Part shown: piece by piece, positions 36,088-45,080 of the stretch | Position numbering within the stretch: position 1 is the first letter of the stretch | How the letters are laid out: every line of letters starts with the position of its first letter | From: Lacimicrobium sp. SS2-24 | GTDB lineage: Bacteria; Pseudomonadota; Gammaproteobacteria; Enterobacterales; Alteromonadaceae | Direction of reading: 5' to 3' | NCBI RefSeq assembly: GCF_002201535.1 | Contig: NZ_NIWW01000004.1 | Coordinates: 186,001-250,000, forward strand | Length of the DNA stretch: 64,000 bases | Translations under genes and position numbers: made by a program | The notes under the pieces: model-generated | What the model was told of the DNA's origin: nothing | Databases searched by the model: none | Seen by the model: the letters and a program-made list of their open reading frames with translations, nothing else

Positions 36088-37282
36088 AAATCTCCTTATA
36101 GAGCTGCTGATAATTGGCTACCGAGTTAGGCCAGTTGCGTACCCTCTCAACATATTCCCGGCCCTGAGCAATAACTGCGGGCCAATCGCTCTGATTGGCC
36201 AATACCTCACCAGCTTTACTGGCAAGGGCCTGTACATCATCACTTTTAAACAGCCAGCCGGTTTTGCGGTCTTCAATCAGTTCTTTATGTCCACCGACAT
36301 CTGAGGCCAGCAATAATTTCCCCTGCGCCATCGCCTCAAGGGGCTTAAGTGGCGTCACCAGTTCAGTCAGGCGCATAGATTTGCGCGGGTAAACCAACAG
36401 ATCCACCAGGCTATAATACGCCGACACGTCATCATGAGGCACCCGGCCTGGCATGATCACTTTGTCTTCTATCCCCAACTCTTTTACCAGCGACTTCAGG
36501 TTCTGCTCCTGAGGTCCACCACCTACAAGCAATAACATGGCATCAGGGAATTGCTTGATAATAAAAGGCATAGCCCGAACTAACAGGTCCAGCCCTTCGT
36601 AGGCATAAAAAGACCCCAGGAAACCCAATACACGCTTACCCTGTAAGCCAAACCGTTGCTCCAGTTCGCTGTCTTTGGCGGTGATCAGATTAAACTGCTC
36701 AATATTAACTGCGTTTGGAATCACTGTAATCTTAGATTCCGGCACGCCTCTGCCCAGAAGATCCTGCTTTAGCCCCTCACAGATAGTGGTCACCCTGTCC
36801 GCCTGTCTTACCACATGGGTTTCCAGTTTGCGGGTCAGGCGGTAACGCAGGTCATTTTCTTTGCAGGTGCCATGATCCACTGCGGCATCTTCCCAGAAGG
36901 CCCTGATTTCATAGACTACCGGCAACCCGGTCTTGCGTCCGGCCTGCAGGGCGGCCATGCCATTGAGGGCGGGTGAATGAGCGTGTAGCACATCCGGCTT
37001 TTCTTCTTCGATAGCTTCAAGAATGCGTTTACGCATCGGCGCAATCAATGCCATCTGACTCAGAGCTGGCAGACGGCTCAGTAAACCATTAGGCACCGGC
37101 GTACGATAAAACTTAAGGCCATCCACTTCTTCAATGCTCTGCTCGAACTTACCGTGCTTGGGGCTGGTAACATGGCAGGTTTGCCAGCCAAGCGCATGCT
37201 GCTGCCTCAGAATGGAGCGGGTACGAAAGGTATAACCGCTATGCAGAGGGATGGAGTGATCCAGTACATGCAGAATCTTCAT
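36077..37282 (-). CDS. Glycosyltransferase, exosortase A system-associated (GT4)
   Basis: 401 aa. ILHVLDHSIPLHSGYTFRTR at the N-terminus, VLGFLGSFYAYEGLDLLVRA and KPLEAMAQGKLLLASDVGG (donor-binding Glu pair) fit the TIGR04063-type glycosyltransferases of XrtA loci. No membrane segment. It overlaps the amidotransferase gene by 4 nt. It probably acts early in building the repeat, but acceptor and donor are unknown. Confidence 0.89.
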   Translation of the reverse strand: MKILHVLDHSIPLHSGYTFRTRSILRQQHALGWQTCHVTSPKHGKFEQSIEEVDGLKFYRTPVPNGLLSRLPALSQMALIAPMRKRILEAIEEEKPDVLHAHSPALNGMAALQAGRKTGLPVVYEIRAFWEDAAVDHGTCKENDLRYRLTRKLETHVVRQADRVTTICEGLKQDLLGRGVPESKITVIPNAVNIEQFNLITAKDSELEQRFGLQGKRVLGFLGSFYAYEGLDLLVRAMPFIIKQFPDAMLLLVGGGPQEQNLKSLVKELGIEDKVIMPGRVPHDDVSAYYSLVDLLVYPRKSMRLTELVTPLKPLEAMAQGKLLLASDVGGHKELIEDRKTGWLFKSDDVQALASKAGEVLANQSDWPAVIAQGREYVERVRNWPNSVANYQQLYKEICGG

Positions 37283-39183
37283 GCGGCTTTACCTAGTTGC
37301 TGACGCATAAACGACTCAAACATCATTAGTGTCCACAAAGGCGCGCTGTTATCGCGCACCCCGGACACATGATCATCAATCAGACGTTTAAGCTGGCGGG
37401 TACTGAAATATCCCGACTCACTCATTTGTTTAGACAACAGGCCGTCATACAGCCTGTCTTTCAGTGGCCCTTTAAACCAGTCGGCCAGCGGTACGGCAAA
37501 GCCCATTTTTTTGCGGTACAGCACATCGTGAGGCAGATGGGGCTCCAGAGACTTCTTAAAGGAGTACTTACCAATACCATTATGCAAATTGTGATCAGAA
37601 GGTGTCTTGAAGGCCCACTCCACAAATTTATGATCCAGTATGGGTACCCTCACCTCCAGTGAGTGTGCCATCGAGGCTCTGTCTACCTTGGTCAGAATAT
37701 CGCCCACCAGATAGGTTTTCATATCCAGGTACTGGGCCACTTTCATCGGATCCAAGCCTTTCACCTTGTCGGCATAACGGTTAAACACCTCCAGCGAATT
37801 ATAACCGTTCAGACTGCTCTGAAACTCTTTTGAGAAGAGTTTGGCCCGCTCATCGGCGCGCAGGATGGACATGGAATTGTGATAGCCCTGAACCGTGTCC
37901 ATGGCCATAGACTGAAACGTGGTTTTAGCACGCAAAAACTTAGGCGCCCAATCCATTTTCGGATACAACCTGCCCAGTGGACCAAACAGCGGCTTACGCA
38001 AGCCTAATGGCAACAGGTTGCGAATACGCTCTTCATGGAGGTGCATTTTATAGCGGCGATAACCGGCGAACAGCTCGTCTCCTCCGTCTCCGGACAATGC
38101 CACCGTTACATGTTTACGTGCCAGCTCACAGACTCGGTATGTGGGCATGGCAGAGCTGTCTGCATAAGGTTCGTCGTAGAGAAATGCCAGCTTGTCGATA
38201 AGGTCAAAGTCCGTTTGCTTTACCGTCTCCACACGGTGATTGGTGTGATAGCGATCAGCCACCATCTGGGCAAATTCGGTCTCGTTAAAGGCCTTAACAT
38301 CAAAACCTATGGCGCAGGTATTGACGGGATCTGATTGCAGCTGTGACATCAATGCCACGACGCCGCTGGAGTCGACGCCACCAGACAAAAACGCGCCAAG
38401 GGGCACGTCGGCAACCATGCGGATATCGACAGCCTGCTTCAGACGATCGATCAACTCTTCCTGCACTGTATCTGCACTGAGATCATCTTCCCACTGCGTT
38501 GGAATATCCCAGTATTGCTTTGGCTCAGGCAATGATCGCATGCCTTTTTCCAGGGTCAGCGTATGCCCCGGAGAAAGCTTGAAACTGTTCTGATACACAG
38601 TGAAAGGTTCCGGCACGTAGCCAAAGGTGAAGTAATCTTCCACAGTAGTGTCACGCAATTTACGATCAAAGGCAGGATGCTCGGTCAGGACCTTGAGCTC
38701 CGAGCCAAACACAAATTCCCCGGTGGGCAGCAGAGAATAAAAGAACGGTTTAATGCCGATACGGTCACGGGCCATAAACAAGCGCTGCTTTTCTCTGTCC
38801 CAGATAGCGAAAGCAAACATGCCACGCAAATGCTGCACGCACTCCTCCCCCCATTCCAGGTAGGCATTGAGTATGGTTTCGGTATCACCATGAGTGTTAA
38901 ATTTATAGCCCTTGCCCTCAAGTTCAGCGTGCAAGTCTTTAAAATTATAAATCTCTCCGTTGAACACTATGCATACGCGTTTATCAGCGCTGAGCATGGG
39001 CTGTGGGCTGCCTTCGAGATCAATAATCGACAACCTTCTGTGGGCCAGCCCTACACCCGGGTCAAAGAAATAATCGCCGGCGTCTGGCCCCCGATGTTCC
39101 TGAATATTGTTCATCTTCGCCAGAACAGCCTCATTAGGCTGCCCACTACCGGCCAGTTGAAAGATACCTGCTATTCCGCACAT
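37279..39183 (-). CDS. Asparagine synthetase-like amidotransferase 1, exosortase A system-associated
   Basis: 634 aa. MCGIAGIFQLAG starts with the glutaminase nucleophile Cys2, and EIYNFKDLHAELEGKGY and FAIWDREKQRLFMARDRIG complete the class II domain. GAFLSGGVDSSGVVALM is the PP-loop of the synthetase domain, with ALSGDGGDELFAGYRRY and VRVPILDHKFVEWAF later. This is the TIGR03108-type protein of XrtA loci. By analogy with WbpS-type enzymes it may turn a uronic acid carboxylate into an amide, which fits the uronate and ManNAcA donors made at the left edge. True asparagine synthesis is less likely in this context. Confidence 0.92.
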   Translation of the reverse strand: MCGIAGIFQLAGSGQPNEAVLAKMNNIQEHRGPDAGDYFFDPGVGLAHRRLSIIDLEGSPQPMLSADKRVCIVFNGEIYNFKDLHAELEGKGYKFNTHGDTETILNAYLEWGEECVQHLRGMFAFAIWDREKQRLFMARDRIGIKPFFYSLLPTGEFVFGSELKVLTEHPAFDRKLRDTTVEDYFTFGYVPEPFTVYQNSFKLSPGHTLTLEKGMRSLPEPKQYWDIPTQWEDDLSADTVQEELIDRLKQAVDIRMVADVPLGAFLSGGVDSSGVVALMSQLQSDPVNTCAIGFDVKAFNETEFAQMVADRYHTNHRVETVKQTDFDLIDKLAFLYDEPYADSSAMPTYRVCELARKHVTVALSGDGGDELFAGYRRYKMHLHEERIRNLLPLGLRKPLFGPLGRLYPKMDWAPKFLRAKTTFQSMAMDTVQGYHNSMSILRADERAKLFSKEFQSSLNGYNSLEVFNRYADKVKGLDPMKVAQYLDMKTYLVGDILTKVDRASMAHSLEVRVPILDHKFVEWAFKTPSDHNLHNGIGKYSFKKSLEPHLPHDVLYRKKMGFAVPLADWFKGPLKDRLYDGLLSKQMSESGYFSTRQLKRLIDDHVSGVRDNSAPLWTLMMFESFMRQQLGKAA

Positions 39184-39195
39184 TGCCCTGAATCC

Positions 39196-40344
39196 TTACT
39201 GCGCTGTCTGTTTTTGATAAAGTCGGTGGTACTTTGCCACCATGTTAGCGAGACTAAAATGGCTTTGGCAGTGTTTTCTTACCAACGCACTATCTTCAGT
39301 TATCGCATCGGGTTTGTCGATATATTGGCTCATTGCCTGCATCAGTGCCTGGCTGTCACGAGCCCCAACCAGATGAGTCTGCTGATGGGCCCGCAGCATT
39401 AGCTCCGGATTTCCCCCCACCCGGGTGGCGATCACCGGTAAACCACTGGCCATCGCCTCAAGAAAAGTATTGGAAATTCCCTCAGCCAGAGAGGGTAATA
39501 CAAAGACATCCATCTGGCGCATCAGCGCGGGAACATCGCTGCGATCACCGGCAAACCAGACCTGCTCTGCCACCCCCGACTCCCGTGCTTGTTGCTCTAA
39601 TTTATCACGCATCGGACCGTCGCCCACCAGCATCAGCCTGATGGGTCGCTTGGGGTAACGCTTACAAAGTAGCGCAAAGGCCTCCAGCAAGGTTCGCTGG
39701 TCTTTCACCTCAGCCAATCTGCCTACCGTGCCAAATACCGTTGTCTGTGACGAAAACAAGATGTCGGGAAATGGCGCGGCTGGGGTTTGGGCAGCATTAA
39801 AGCGCTCCATATCAACACCGTTGCAAATATGATGGATACGCTGTGGCATAACCCTGATCTTATTCAGCAGGTAGTCTTTGGCCTCACCGGACAAAGCCAC
39901 ATATTGATGCACGAAGGGCCTGAGCAAGCGACGAAGACGCTGATACTTGGGGTTCGTACCACCAATATCACTGACATCCCAGCCATGCTCGCCGTGAATG
40001 CGCAAGGGGATACCACGCCACCAGCCCACAGCCTGACATTCCAGTGTGGCAAGATTGCGGGTGTGCAGAATATCCGGTTGCAGGTGTTTTAACAGCGTGT
40101 TCAGCCGCCAATACATCGCAAAATCATTGCCGTCTGCCTTGTTAAGGTCATGATAATCGACATTTTTCGCTGTCACCCGTTGCGCAAATTCCGGGTTCAC
40201 ACCTTTTTGGGTAATGATGCTATGCCGGTATTGCTCCTCAGGTAACCGGTTAACCAGATTCACCACGCCGTTTTCTAGTCCACCGGTATCAAAGCGAAAG
40301 ATAATATGTGCGATATGGCGCACAGACGGTTCAGCGGTTGTCAT
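39196..40344 (-). CDS. Glycosyltransferase, PEP-CTERM/XrtA system (TIGR03088-type)
   Basis: 382 aa. HIIFRFDTGGLENGVVNLVN is the N-terminal acceptor loop, LRIHGEHGWDVSDIGG a conserved middle segment, and ISNTFLEAMASGLPVIATRV the donor motif of GT4 enzymes. It fits the TIGR03088 group. Its start overlaps the end of exosortase A by 14 nt, and 12 bp separate it from the amidotransferase. Confidence 0.9.
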   Translation of the reverse strand: MTTAEPSVRHIAHIIFRFDTGGLENGVVNLVNRLPEEQYRHSIITQKGVNPEFAQRVTAKNVDYHDLNKADGNDFAMYWRLNTLLKHLQPDILHTRNLATLECQAVGWWRGIPLRIHGEHGWDVSDIGGTNPKYQRLRRLLRPFVHQYVALSGEAKDYLLNKIRVMPQRIHHICNGVDMERFNAAQTPAAPFPDILFSSQTTVFGTVGRLAEVKDQRTLLEAFALLCKRYPKRPIRLMLVGDGPMRDKLEQQARESGVAEQVWFAGDRSDVPALMRQMDVFVLPSLAEGISNTFLEAMASGLPVIATRVGGNPELMLRAHQQTHLVGARDSQALMQAMSQYIDKPDAITEDSALVRKHCQSHFSLANMVAKYHRLYQKQTAQ

Positions 40345-41782
40345 TTAACACCTGCTGGTAATTCTGAGCAAAAAATTGCTGAGCCTGTTGCCTGAAAGCC
40401 CTGCGCTGTTCATCATTATCTACCACCCGGGAGATGATCAGTACCATTCCCTGTTGTGACTGTCCGACAAGGGCTTGCACAGCCTGCGACAATCTCACCT
40501 TGAGCGAGCTGGGAGATTGCATCCATTCGGTGACATAGGTGTAGGCGAGCATTCTGCGCCGACCATTGAGACCAGAAATTTCCAGCATCTGATACCCCGG
40601 ATAAGCCTGACTGCCCACACGCGTCCAGGATGAACGGTTGTAGTGCTGATTGACACTGCTGATGAGCTTACTGTCCTGTGTGCTGTGCGCATACCAGGCC
40701 ACGTAGAGATCGAGCTCCTGATACCGACCGATGGCCATCTCGCCCGGATTCTGGAATACCGGTTGCCATTGGGTCATGACCGCCGGGCGCAATTCAAAAG
40801 AGCTCCCTATGTCAGGTGCCGCAGGATAATTAACATCCCGGGCGTGCAGGTTGTAGGCCATGGCACTTAAAATCAGCAGAACACCACTGCCCCAGCCTTT
40901 TATCAGCGGCAACCAGGATACCGTGCGCACAGCGTCGGTGTCGACACTGTCAGGCTCTGGCTCGAGGTCGCGCCAGATGCTGCCGACAGAGAACATAATG
41001 AAGATCACCACCCCGAAGAACAGCCATCCATACACCAGGTGGTCGGCACCCGTAGCATGTTCCATATCAGAGAGATAGGCGATCATGACAATACCGTAGG
41101 CGCGGATACCGTTGGCAATAATAGGAAGTACAAGGGAAAACAAAACGAATAACAGGCGTTTATGCCATTTCTGATAGGTCAGATAAGCAAACAGACAGCC
41201 CAGTGTTAGCGAAGCGATCAGGTAGCGGATGCCCGAGCAGGCGACCGCCACTTCGAACAGCCCACCCGGCACGGCGATATAGAGACCTTCACGGTAAACG
41301 GGTATGCCAGTAAGCTGGATGGCCATAACCGTGAAATCAGCCGTGACCTCCTGTAACCAGGGAATCAGAAATTCCCCTTCCGGCACACTGAACATCCAGA
41401 AAAGCAGCACAAACCACATCCGGGCCGCCAGCTGATTGCCCAGCACCATCCAGCAAAGTAACGGCAAGGTCATGAAGGTGGCAATTTGTTCGATGGCGGC
41501 AATGTGCGCTAAATCGCCGAACAACCAGAGAATGAGGGTGGCAAAAAGCGGCAATATCAGCCAGCAGTTAGGCTGGATGCGCAGTACTTTGAGGGCATGC
41601 CAGTCACGGTGCAACAGGTAAATACAGATGGGCAAAATGAGAAAGCAGTGGGCGAAGGTCTCAGAGCGCTCCCATATCGCCACGGTGGCCATGACACTGT
41701 CCCAGAATAGCACCAGCCAGGTGACAAAGAGCAGGACCAATATGCCGCCGAGATTGACTTTTTTCCCTAAAACATCAGACAT
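40331..41782 (-). CDS. xrtA: Exosortase A with fused EpsI domain
   Basis: 483 aa. About eight membrane helices in residues 1-270 carry the proposed cysteine-protease triad: C182 in VACSGIRYL, R227 in ANGIRAYG and H248 in GADHLVYGW. The C-terminal part (~290-480) is the soluble EpsI-type domain (GSSFELRPAVMTQWQPVFQN, VAWYAHSTQDSKLISS). This is the EpsH/XrtA type, predicted to cleave PEP-CTERM signals and hand the protein to the EPS/glycosylation machinery at the inner membrane. It is the defining gene of the locus. No PEP-CTERM substrate is seen in the window, so substrates should lie elsewhere in the genome. Confidence 0.95.
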   Translation of the reverse strand: MSDVLGKKVNLGGILVLLFVTWLVLFWDSVMATVAIWERSETFAHCFLILPICIYLLHRDWHALKVLRIQPNCWLILPLFATLILWLFGDLAHIAAIEQIATFMTLPLLCWMVLGNQLAARMWFVLLFWMFSVPEGEFLIPWLQEVTADFTVMAIQLTGIPVYREGLYIAVPGGLFEVAVACSGIRYLIASLTLGCLFAYLTYQKWHKRLLFVLFSLVLPIIANGIRAYGIVMIAYLSDMEHATGADHLVYGWLFFGVVIFIMFSVGSIWRDLEPEPDSVDTDAVRTVSWLPLIKGWGSGVLLILSAMAYNLHARDVNYPAAPDIGSSFELRPAVMTQWQPVFQNPGEMAIGRYQELDLYVAWYAHSTQDSKLISSVNQHYNRSSWTRVGSQAYPGYQMLEISGLNGRRRMLAYTYVTEWMQSPSSLKVRLSQAVQALVGQSQQGMVLIISRVVDNDEQRRAFRQQAQQFFAQNYQQVLNDNR

Positions 41783-41798
41783 CAGGCAAACTCCATCA

Positions 41799-43004
41799 TT
41801 ACGCTAACACGTCCGTCAATTTCTCAACGACCGCTTGCCACTGATAATGTGTGGCAATCCATTCCCGGTTTTCTTGCCCCAATTCCGCCACTCTCTCAGG
41901 GTCCGCCAGCATTTCCAGGCAACTGGCAGCAAACAGATCGGCCTCATCGGTCACCAACGATTGCTGATTCGCCGGCAGGCGAATGCCTTCTGCAGCCATC
42001 CCCGTCATCACAACCGTCTGCGCCATCGCCATGGCTTCAAGCACTTTATTCTGTATCCCACGGGCGATACGCAGCGGCGCCACCGCTAGCCTGGCATGTT
42101 TGATGTAGGGGCGGATATCTTCGACACGGCCAGTCACAATAATATTATTCTGACTGGCCAGGGCCTTAACCTTGTCGGTGGGGTTGCCGCCCACAATGGC
42201 AAATATCAGCTCAGGATGCTGTTTATTGATCACCGGCCAGACATGCTCAACAAACCACAGCACGGCGTCCACATTCGCCCAGTAATCCATCGCGCCGGTA
42301 AACACCAGATAGGGCCCGTCGACGGGGCTTGGCCCGCAATCATCGGGATTAAAAAATTCCCCGTCTACCCCATTTGGAAAGGCGTCCACTTTTGCGGCCA
42401 ATTCCTGCGGCAGGCTCTGGCGAAAAAACGCGGCCTCGTCCTCTGACACCAGGGTAATGGCATCAAATTCCTGCGTGATCTTCTTTTCATAAGAGAAAAG
42501 CGTGCGGTGCTCCCATCCATATACAAATTTGAGCAGCGGATTGGCCGTCTTCTCCGCGTACTGGCGCCACTTGTCTGAATCCACATCAACAAAGTCGGCA
42601 ACTCGCTTATCAAGGGGCACCTGTTCGATATATTGCGCCATGGCCGAGCTGTATACGAAGGCTTTATGGATTCCTTTGCTTTGCACCGTATCCACGACCC
42701 AGTTCTGCAGTGCTCGGCTGTAGAAATACGGCAAGCTGATGGGTTTACCCGCTAGCATTCCCAGTAACCCTCTTACCTTACCCCATAAGGGCTTCAAGGG
42801 GAGCAGCTTCACTTCTTTACAATAGGGTTGTAGCGCGCTTTCATACTGCCAGTCGTTGTCATCATCCACAAACGCCGCCAGATAAATGTCATATCGCTCT
42901 GCCAGCTGCTTAAGAATATGAAATGAGCGAATCTTATCGCCTTTATTGGGCGGAAAAGGAATACGATGACACAGAAATAGCAGCGGTTCTTTTTGGCTCA
43001 TCAT
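41799..43004 (-). CDS. Glycosyltransferase, PEP-CTERM/XrtA system (TIGR03087-type)
   Basis: 401 aa. LFLCHRIPFPPNKGDKIRSF at the N-terminus is characteristic of the TIGR03087 sugar transferases next to exosortase A, and GIQNKVLEAMAMAQTVVMTG is the donor motif. VFTGAMDYWANVDAVLWFVE is also typical. It lies 16 bp upstream of xrtA and directly abuts the FemAB gene (stop at 43004 side). Predicted to act in the cytoplasm on the lipid-linked precursor. Confidence 0.92.
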   Translation of the reverse strand: MMSQKEPLLFLCHRIPFPPNKGDKIRSFHILKQLAERYDIYLAAFVDDDNDWQYESALQPYCKEVKLLPLKPLWGKVRGLLGMLAGKPISLPYFYSRALQNWVVDTVQSKGIHKAFVYSSAMAQYIEQVPLDKRVADFVDVDSDKWRQYAEKTANPLLKFVYGWEHRTLFSYEKKITQEFDAITLVSEDEAAFFRQSLPQELAAKVDAFPNGVDGEFFNPDDCGPSPVDGPYLVFTGAMDYWANVDAVLWFVEHVWPVINKQHPELIFAIVGGNPTDKVKALASQNNIIVTGRVEDIRPYIKHARLAVAPLRIARGIQNKVLEAMAMAQTVVMTGMAAEGIRLPANQQSLVTDEADLFAASCLEMLADPERVAELGQENREWIATHYQWQAVVEKLTDVLA

Positions 43005-44045
43005 CTACCCCAGGTACCTGGATAAAAAGGGTCCAATGGTGCGGCTCAGCCATAACGGCAATTTCTGCCACAGTTTAATGAAGAGCTGGTATTTGGGGTT
43101 ATTGGGACTCAAATTAGGCAGTTCCGGTGCTTTTACCAGATGGAATTGATAGTGCAGAGGCACTGGCTCCATACCCCAGTGCTTTTTATACTTGTAGGCG
43201 CCGGAATCGTCTTTGCTGCGGCCAAAGTCGTAATGGGTAAAGCCTTTTGCTCTGGCATCGCACATAAGCTGATAGTACATAAAGTCATTGCTTTTCAGAT
43301 CCCGTGCCGCCGGCGTTCCACCTCCATAATAAGGCAACACCTGGTCACGGAAATAAAAGTTCAGCACTGAAGAAACCGGCTTGCCATCATGTTCAACGGT
43401 GAGCACATTGCATTGCTCGGGAAAGACTTGCTGTAATGCCTCGAAGTAGTTTTTGGGAAATACGGGAGTACCCAGATTGCGCACGCTCTCGGAATAGATG
43501 TCATACGCCGTATCGGTGTCTTTATCTACCCGGAAGCTCAGTTCATTTTTCAGTGAATGGCGAATAACCGCCCGTTGTTTCTTCTTTACCCCAGCCAGTA
43601 TGGCATCGGGGTCCTCTGCCAATGGCCAGGCAAAATAGGAATGGGCACACTTCTCAGTCAGCTTAGGATGCTCACTGGCCTGCACATTACGCAATTCCAG
43701 ATAATCCACCTGCAACTGATGAGCCAGCTCAATCGCAGCATCTTCCAGCTGTCGTTGCACATCGATTGAATCGGCTGCAACACCACCATAAACACAAAAG
43801 GGAGTGGAAATCAGGGCATGGCCAAAAAGGCGACTTTTTTGTTCTACCAGAGGTAACACACCCACTATCTTATCTGCCTGAGTTGCATACAGATAGTGCC
43901 CTTTATGCCCCATAACCTGCTGGTTAATCTGCAACCAGCCACTCAGATGAAAGAAGGTTGCCTTGTCACATGATGCAACAAATTCATCCCACTTTTTTGC
44001 CAGCTCCGCTTCACCATTGAAGCGCTCTACCACCACGTCACTCAC
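43005..44045 (-). CDS. FemAB-family protein, XrtA/PEP-CTERM system-associated
   Basis: 346 aa from a GTG at 44045, which has AGGA 7 nt upstream; a GTG at 44051 is too close to that site. ATFFHLSGWLQINQQVMGH, KKQRAVIRHSLKNELSFRVD and FTHYDFGRSKDDSGAYKYKK are hallmark stretches of the TIGR03019-type FemAB proteins. FemAB folds move an amino acid from aminoacyl-tRNA to an acceptor amine, or act as GNAT-like acyltransferases. The gene is separated from the upstream deacetylase by 188 bp, an unusually wide gap in this string. Confidence 0.9.
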   Translation of the reverse strand: MSDVVVERFNGEAELAKKWDEFVASCDKATFFHLSGWLQINQQVMGHKGHYLYATQADKIVGVLPLVEQKSRLFGHALISTPFCVYGGVAADSIDVQRQLEDAAIELAHQLQVDYLELRNVQASEHPKLTEKCAHSYFAWPLAEDPDAILAGVKKKQRAVIRHSLKNELSFRVDKDTDTAYDIYSESVRNLGTPVFPKNYFEALQQVFPEQCNVLTVEHDGKPVSSVLNFYFRDQVLPYYGGGTPAARDLKSNDFMYYQLMCDARAKGFTHYDFGRSKDDSGAYKYKKHWGMEPVPLHYQFHLVKAPELPNLSPNNPKYQLFIKLWQKLPLWLSRTIGPFLSRYLG

Positions 44046-44147
44046 GCCCACATCCTATTGTTGTTATTGTCAGTCTCTGTCCGTTTTCCGGTTCGAACTG
44101 CAGTGTTGTTCCAACCCGACAGCGCATCCCCACAATGCACTGTGTTC

Positions 44148-44191
44148 TTAAGGCAATCCCGCTATTACCGCGTTAAAAGACATCGCCTTAA
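44148..44191. repeat. Inverted repeat in the 188-bp gap before the FemAB gene
   Basis: TTAAGGC (44148-44154) and GCCTTAA (44185-44191) form a 7-bp inverted repeat around 30 nt. A second short palindrome, TACCTG-CT-CAGGTA, lies at 44227-44240 across the deacetylase stop codon. Together they make this gap (44046-44233) the only structured stretch inside the core xrtA operon. It may attenuate transcription or carry an internal start; no promoter consensus is clear. Confidence 0.35.
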
Positions 44192-44233
44192 AACCGGCCT
44201 ACCAGGATGCGCCAATAATATGAGCCTACCTGC

Positions 44234-45079
44234 TCAGGTACTTATCCCGTATACATCACGCATGGTGGACCAGCTAAAGTCCTGTAATAGCCGCTCCAGT
44301 TTACCTTCAGTGTGCTTTAAATTGATATAATGACGAAAACGGGATTTGGCCGACGCATTGGTCAATTTTGGTTGTTCTGCGTCAATCTCCCAAGGGTGAA
44401 AATAAAATGAATACGGCTGCTTTTCCTGCTCAAGATATTTTTTCACCAGATAACGTGTCAGTGCATAGGGATACAAACGGAAATACCCACCACCACCAAT
44501 AGGCACTTGCTTGCCCCACATTTTCAGTGTCGGAATAGGAATTTCGGTAATATCCTCTTTACGCTGATAGGCAAACCGCGGCCAGTCCGGTGTACCATAT
44601 AAGTCATGTTTGACCGGATAGGTACTGGAGCTGTACACAAACCCCAGATCCTTGAGCGCGGCAAATGCCCACTCGTTGGTATAACCAATAGAGAAGCTCG
44701 GTGCCCGATAACCAATAATTTCTTCACCTAACAAGTCCTGGAGATGATCTTTGGAGCGACGCACATCGGCAATAAATTCCTGCTCATTTTGCTCGCTGGC
44801 GCGACGATGAGCATAGCCATGGCTTGCCACTTCATGTCCCTGCCGGTGTATTTCTTTAATCAACTCCGGGTAACGCTCCGCCACCCAACCCAGTACAAAA
44901 AAGGTCGACTTCACATTGTGTTTGGCAAAAATATCCAGTAATCGCCGTGTGTTGTTGTCGACTCTCGGCTGATATTGATCCCAGTCTTCGGGCTTAATAA
45001 TACTGTCGAAGGCGGACACATGAAAAAAGTCTTCCACATCCACGGTCATCGCATTCAGACATGTTTTGATATCTTGCAT
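44234..45079 (-). CDS. Polysaccharide deacetylase, XrtA/PEP-CTERM locus type
   Basis: 281 aa from the ATG at 45079, which follows the upstream TGA by 1 nt (TGAGATG) with AAAGGG about 8 nt ahead. AMTVDVEDFFHVSAF, GHEVASHGYAHRRASE (His metal ligands) and GYRAPSFSIGYTNEWAF are the motifs of the TIGR03006-type deacetylases, whose first Asp pair reads D-V-E-D. No signal peptide, as usual for this group. It removes acetyl from the EPS precursor or polymer. Follows the initiating transferase gene with no gap. Confidence 0.93.
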   Translation of the reverse strand: MQDIKTCLNAMTVDVEDFFHVSAFDSIIKPEDWDQYQPRVDNNTRRLLDIFAKHNVKSTFFVLGWVAERYPELIKEIHRQGHEVASHGYAHRRASEQNEQEFIADVRRSKDHLQDLLGEEIIGYRAPSFSIGYTNEWAFAALKDLGFVYSSSTYPVKHDLYGTPDWPRFAYQRKEDITEIPIPTLKMWGKQVPIGGGGYFRLYPYALTRYLVKKYLEQEKQPYSFYFHPWEIDAEQPKLTNASAKSRFRHYINLKHTEGKLERLLQDFSWSTMRDVYGIST

Positions 45080-45080
45080 C

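Noticed and set aside
38563-39402. Long plus-strand open frame (279 codons) opposite the amidotransferase gene
   Set aside because: Antisense shadow of a clearly conserved gene; no recognisable protein features.
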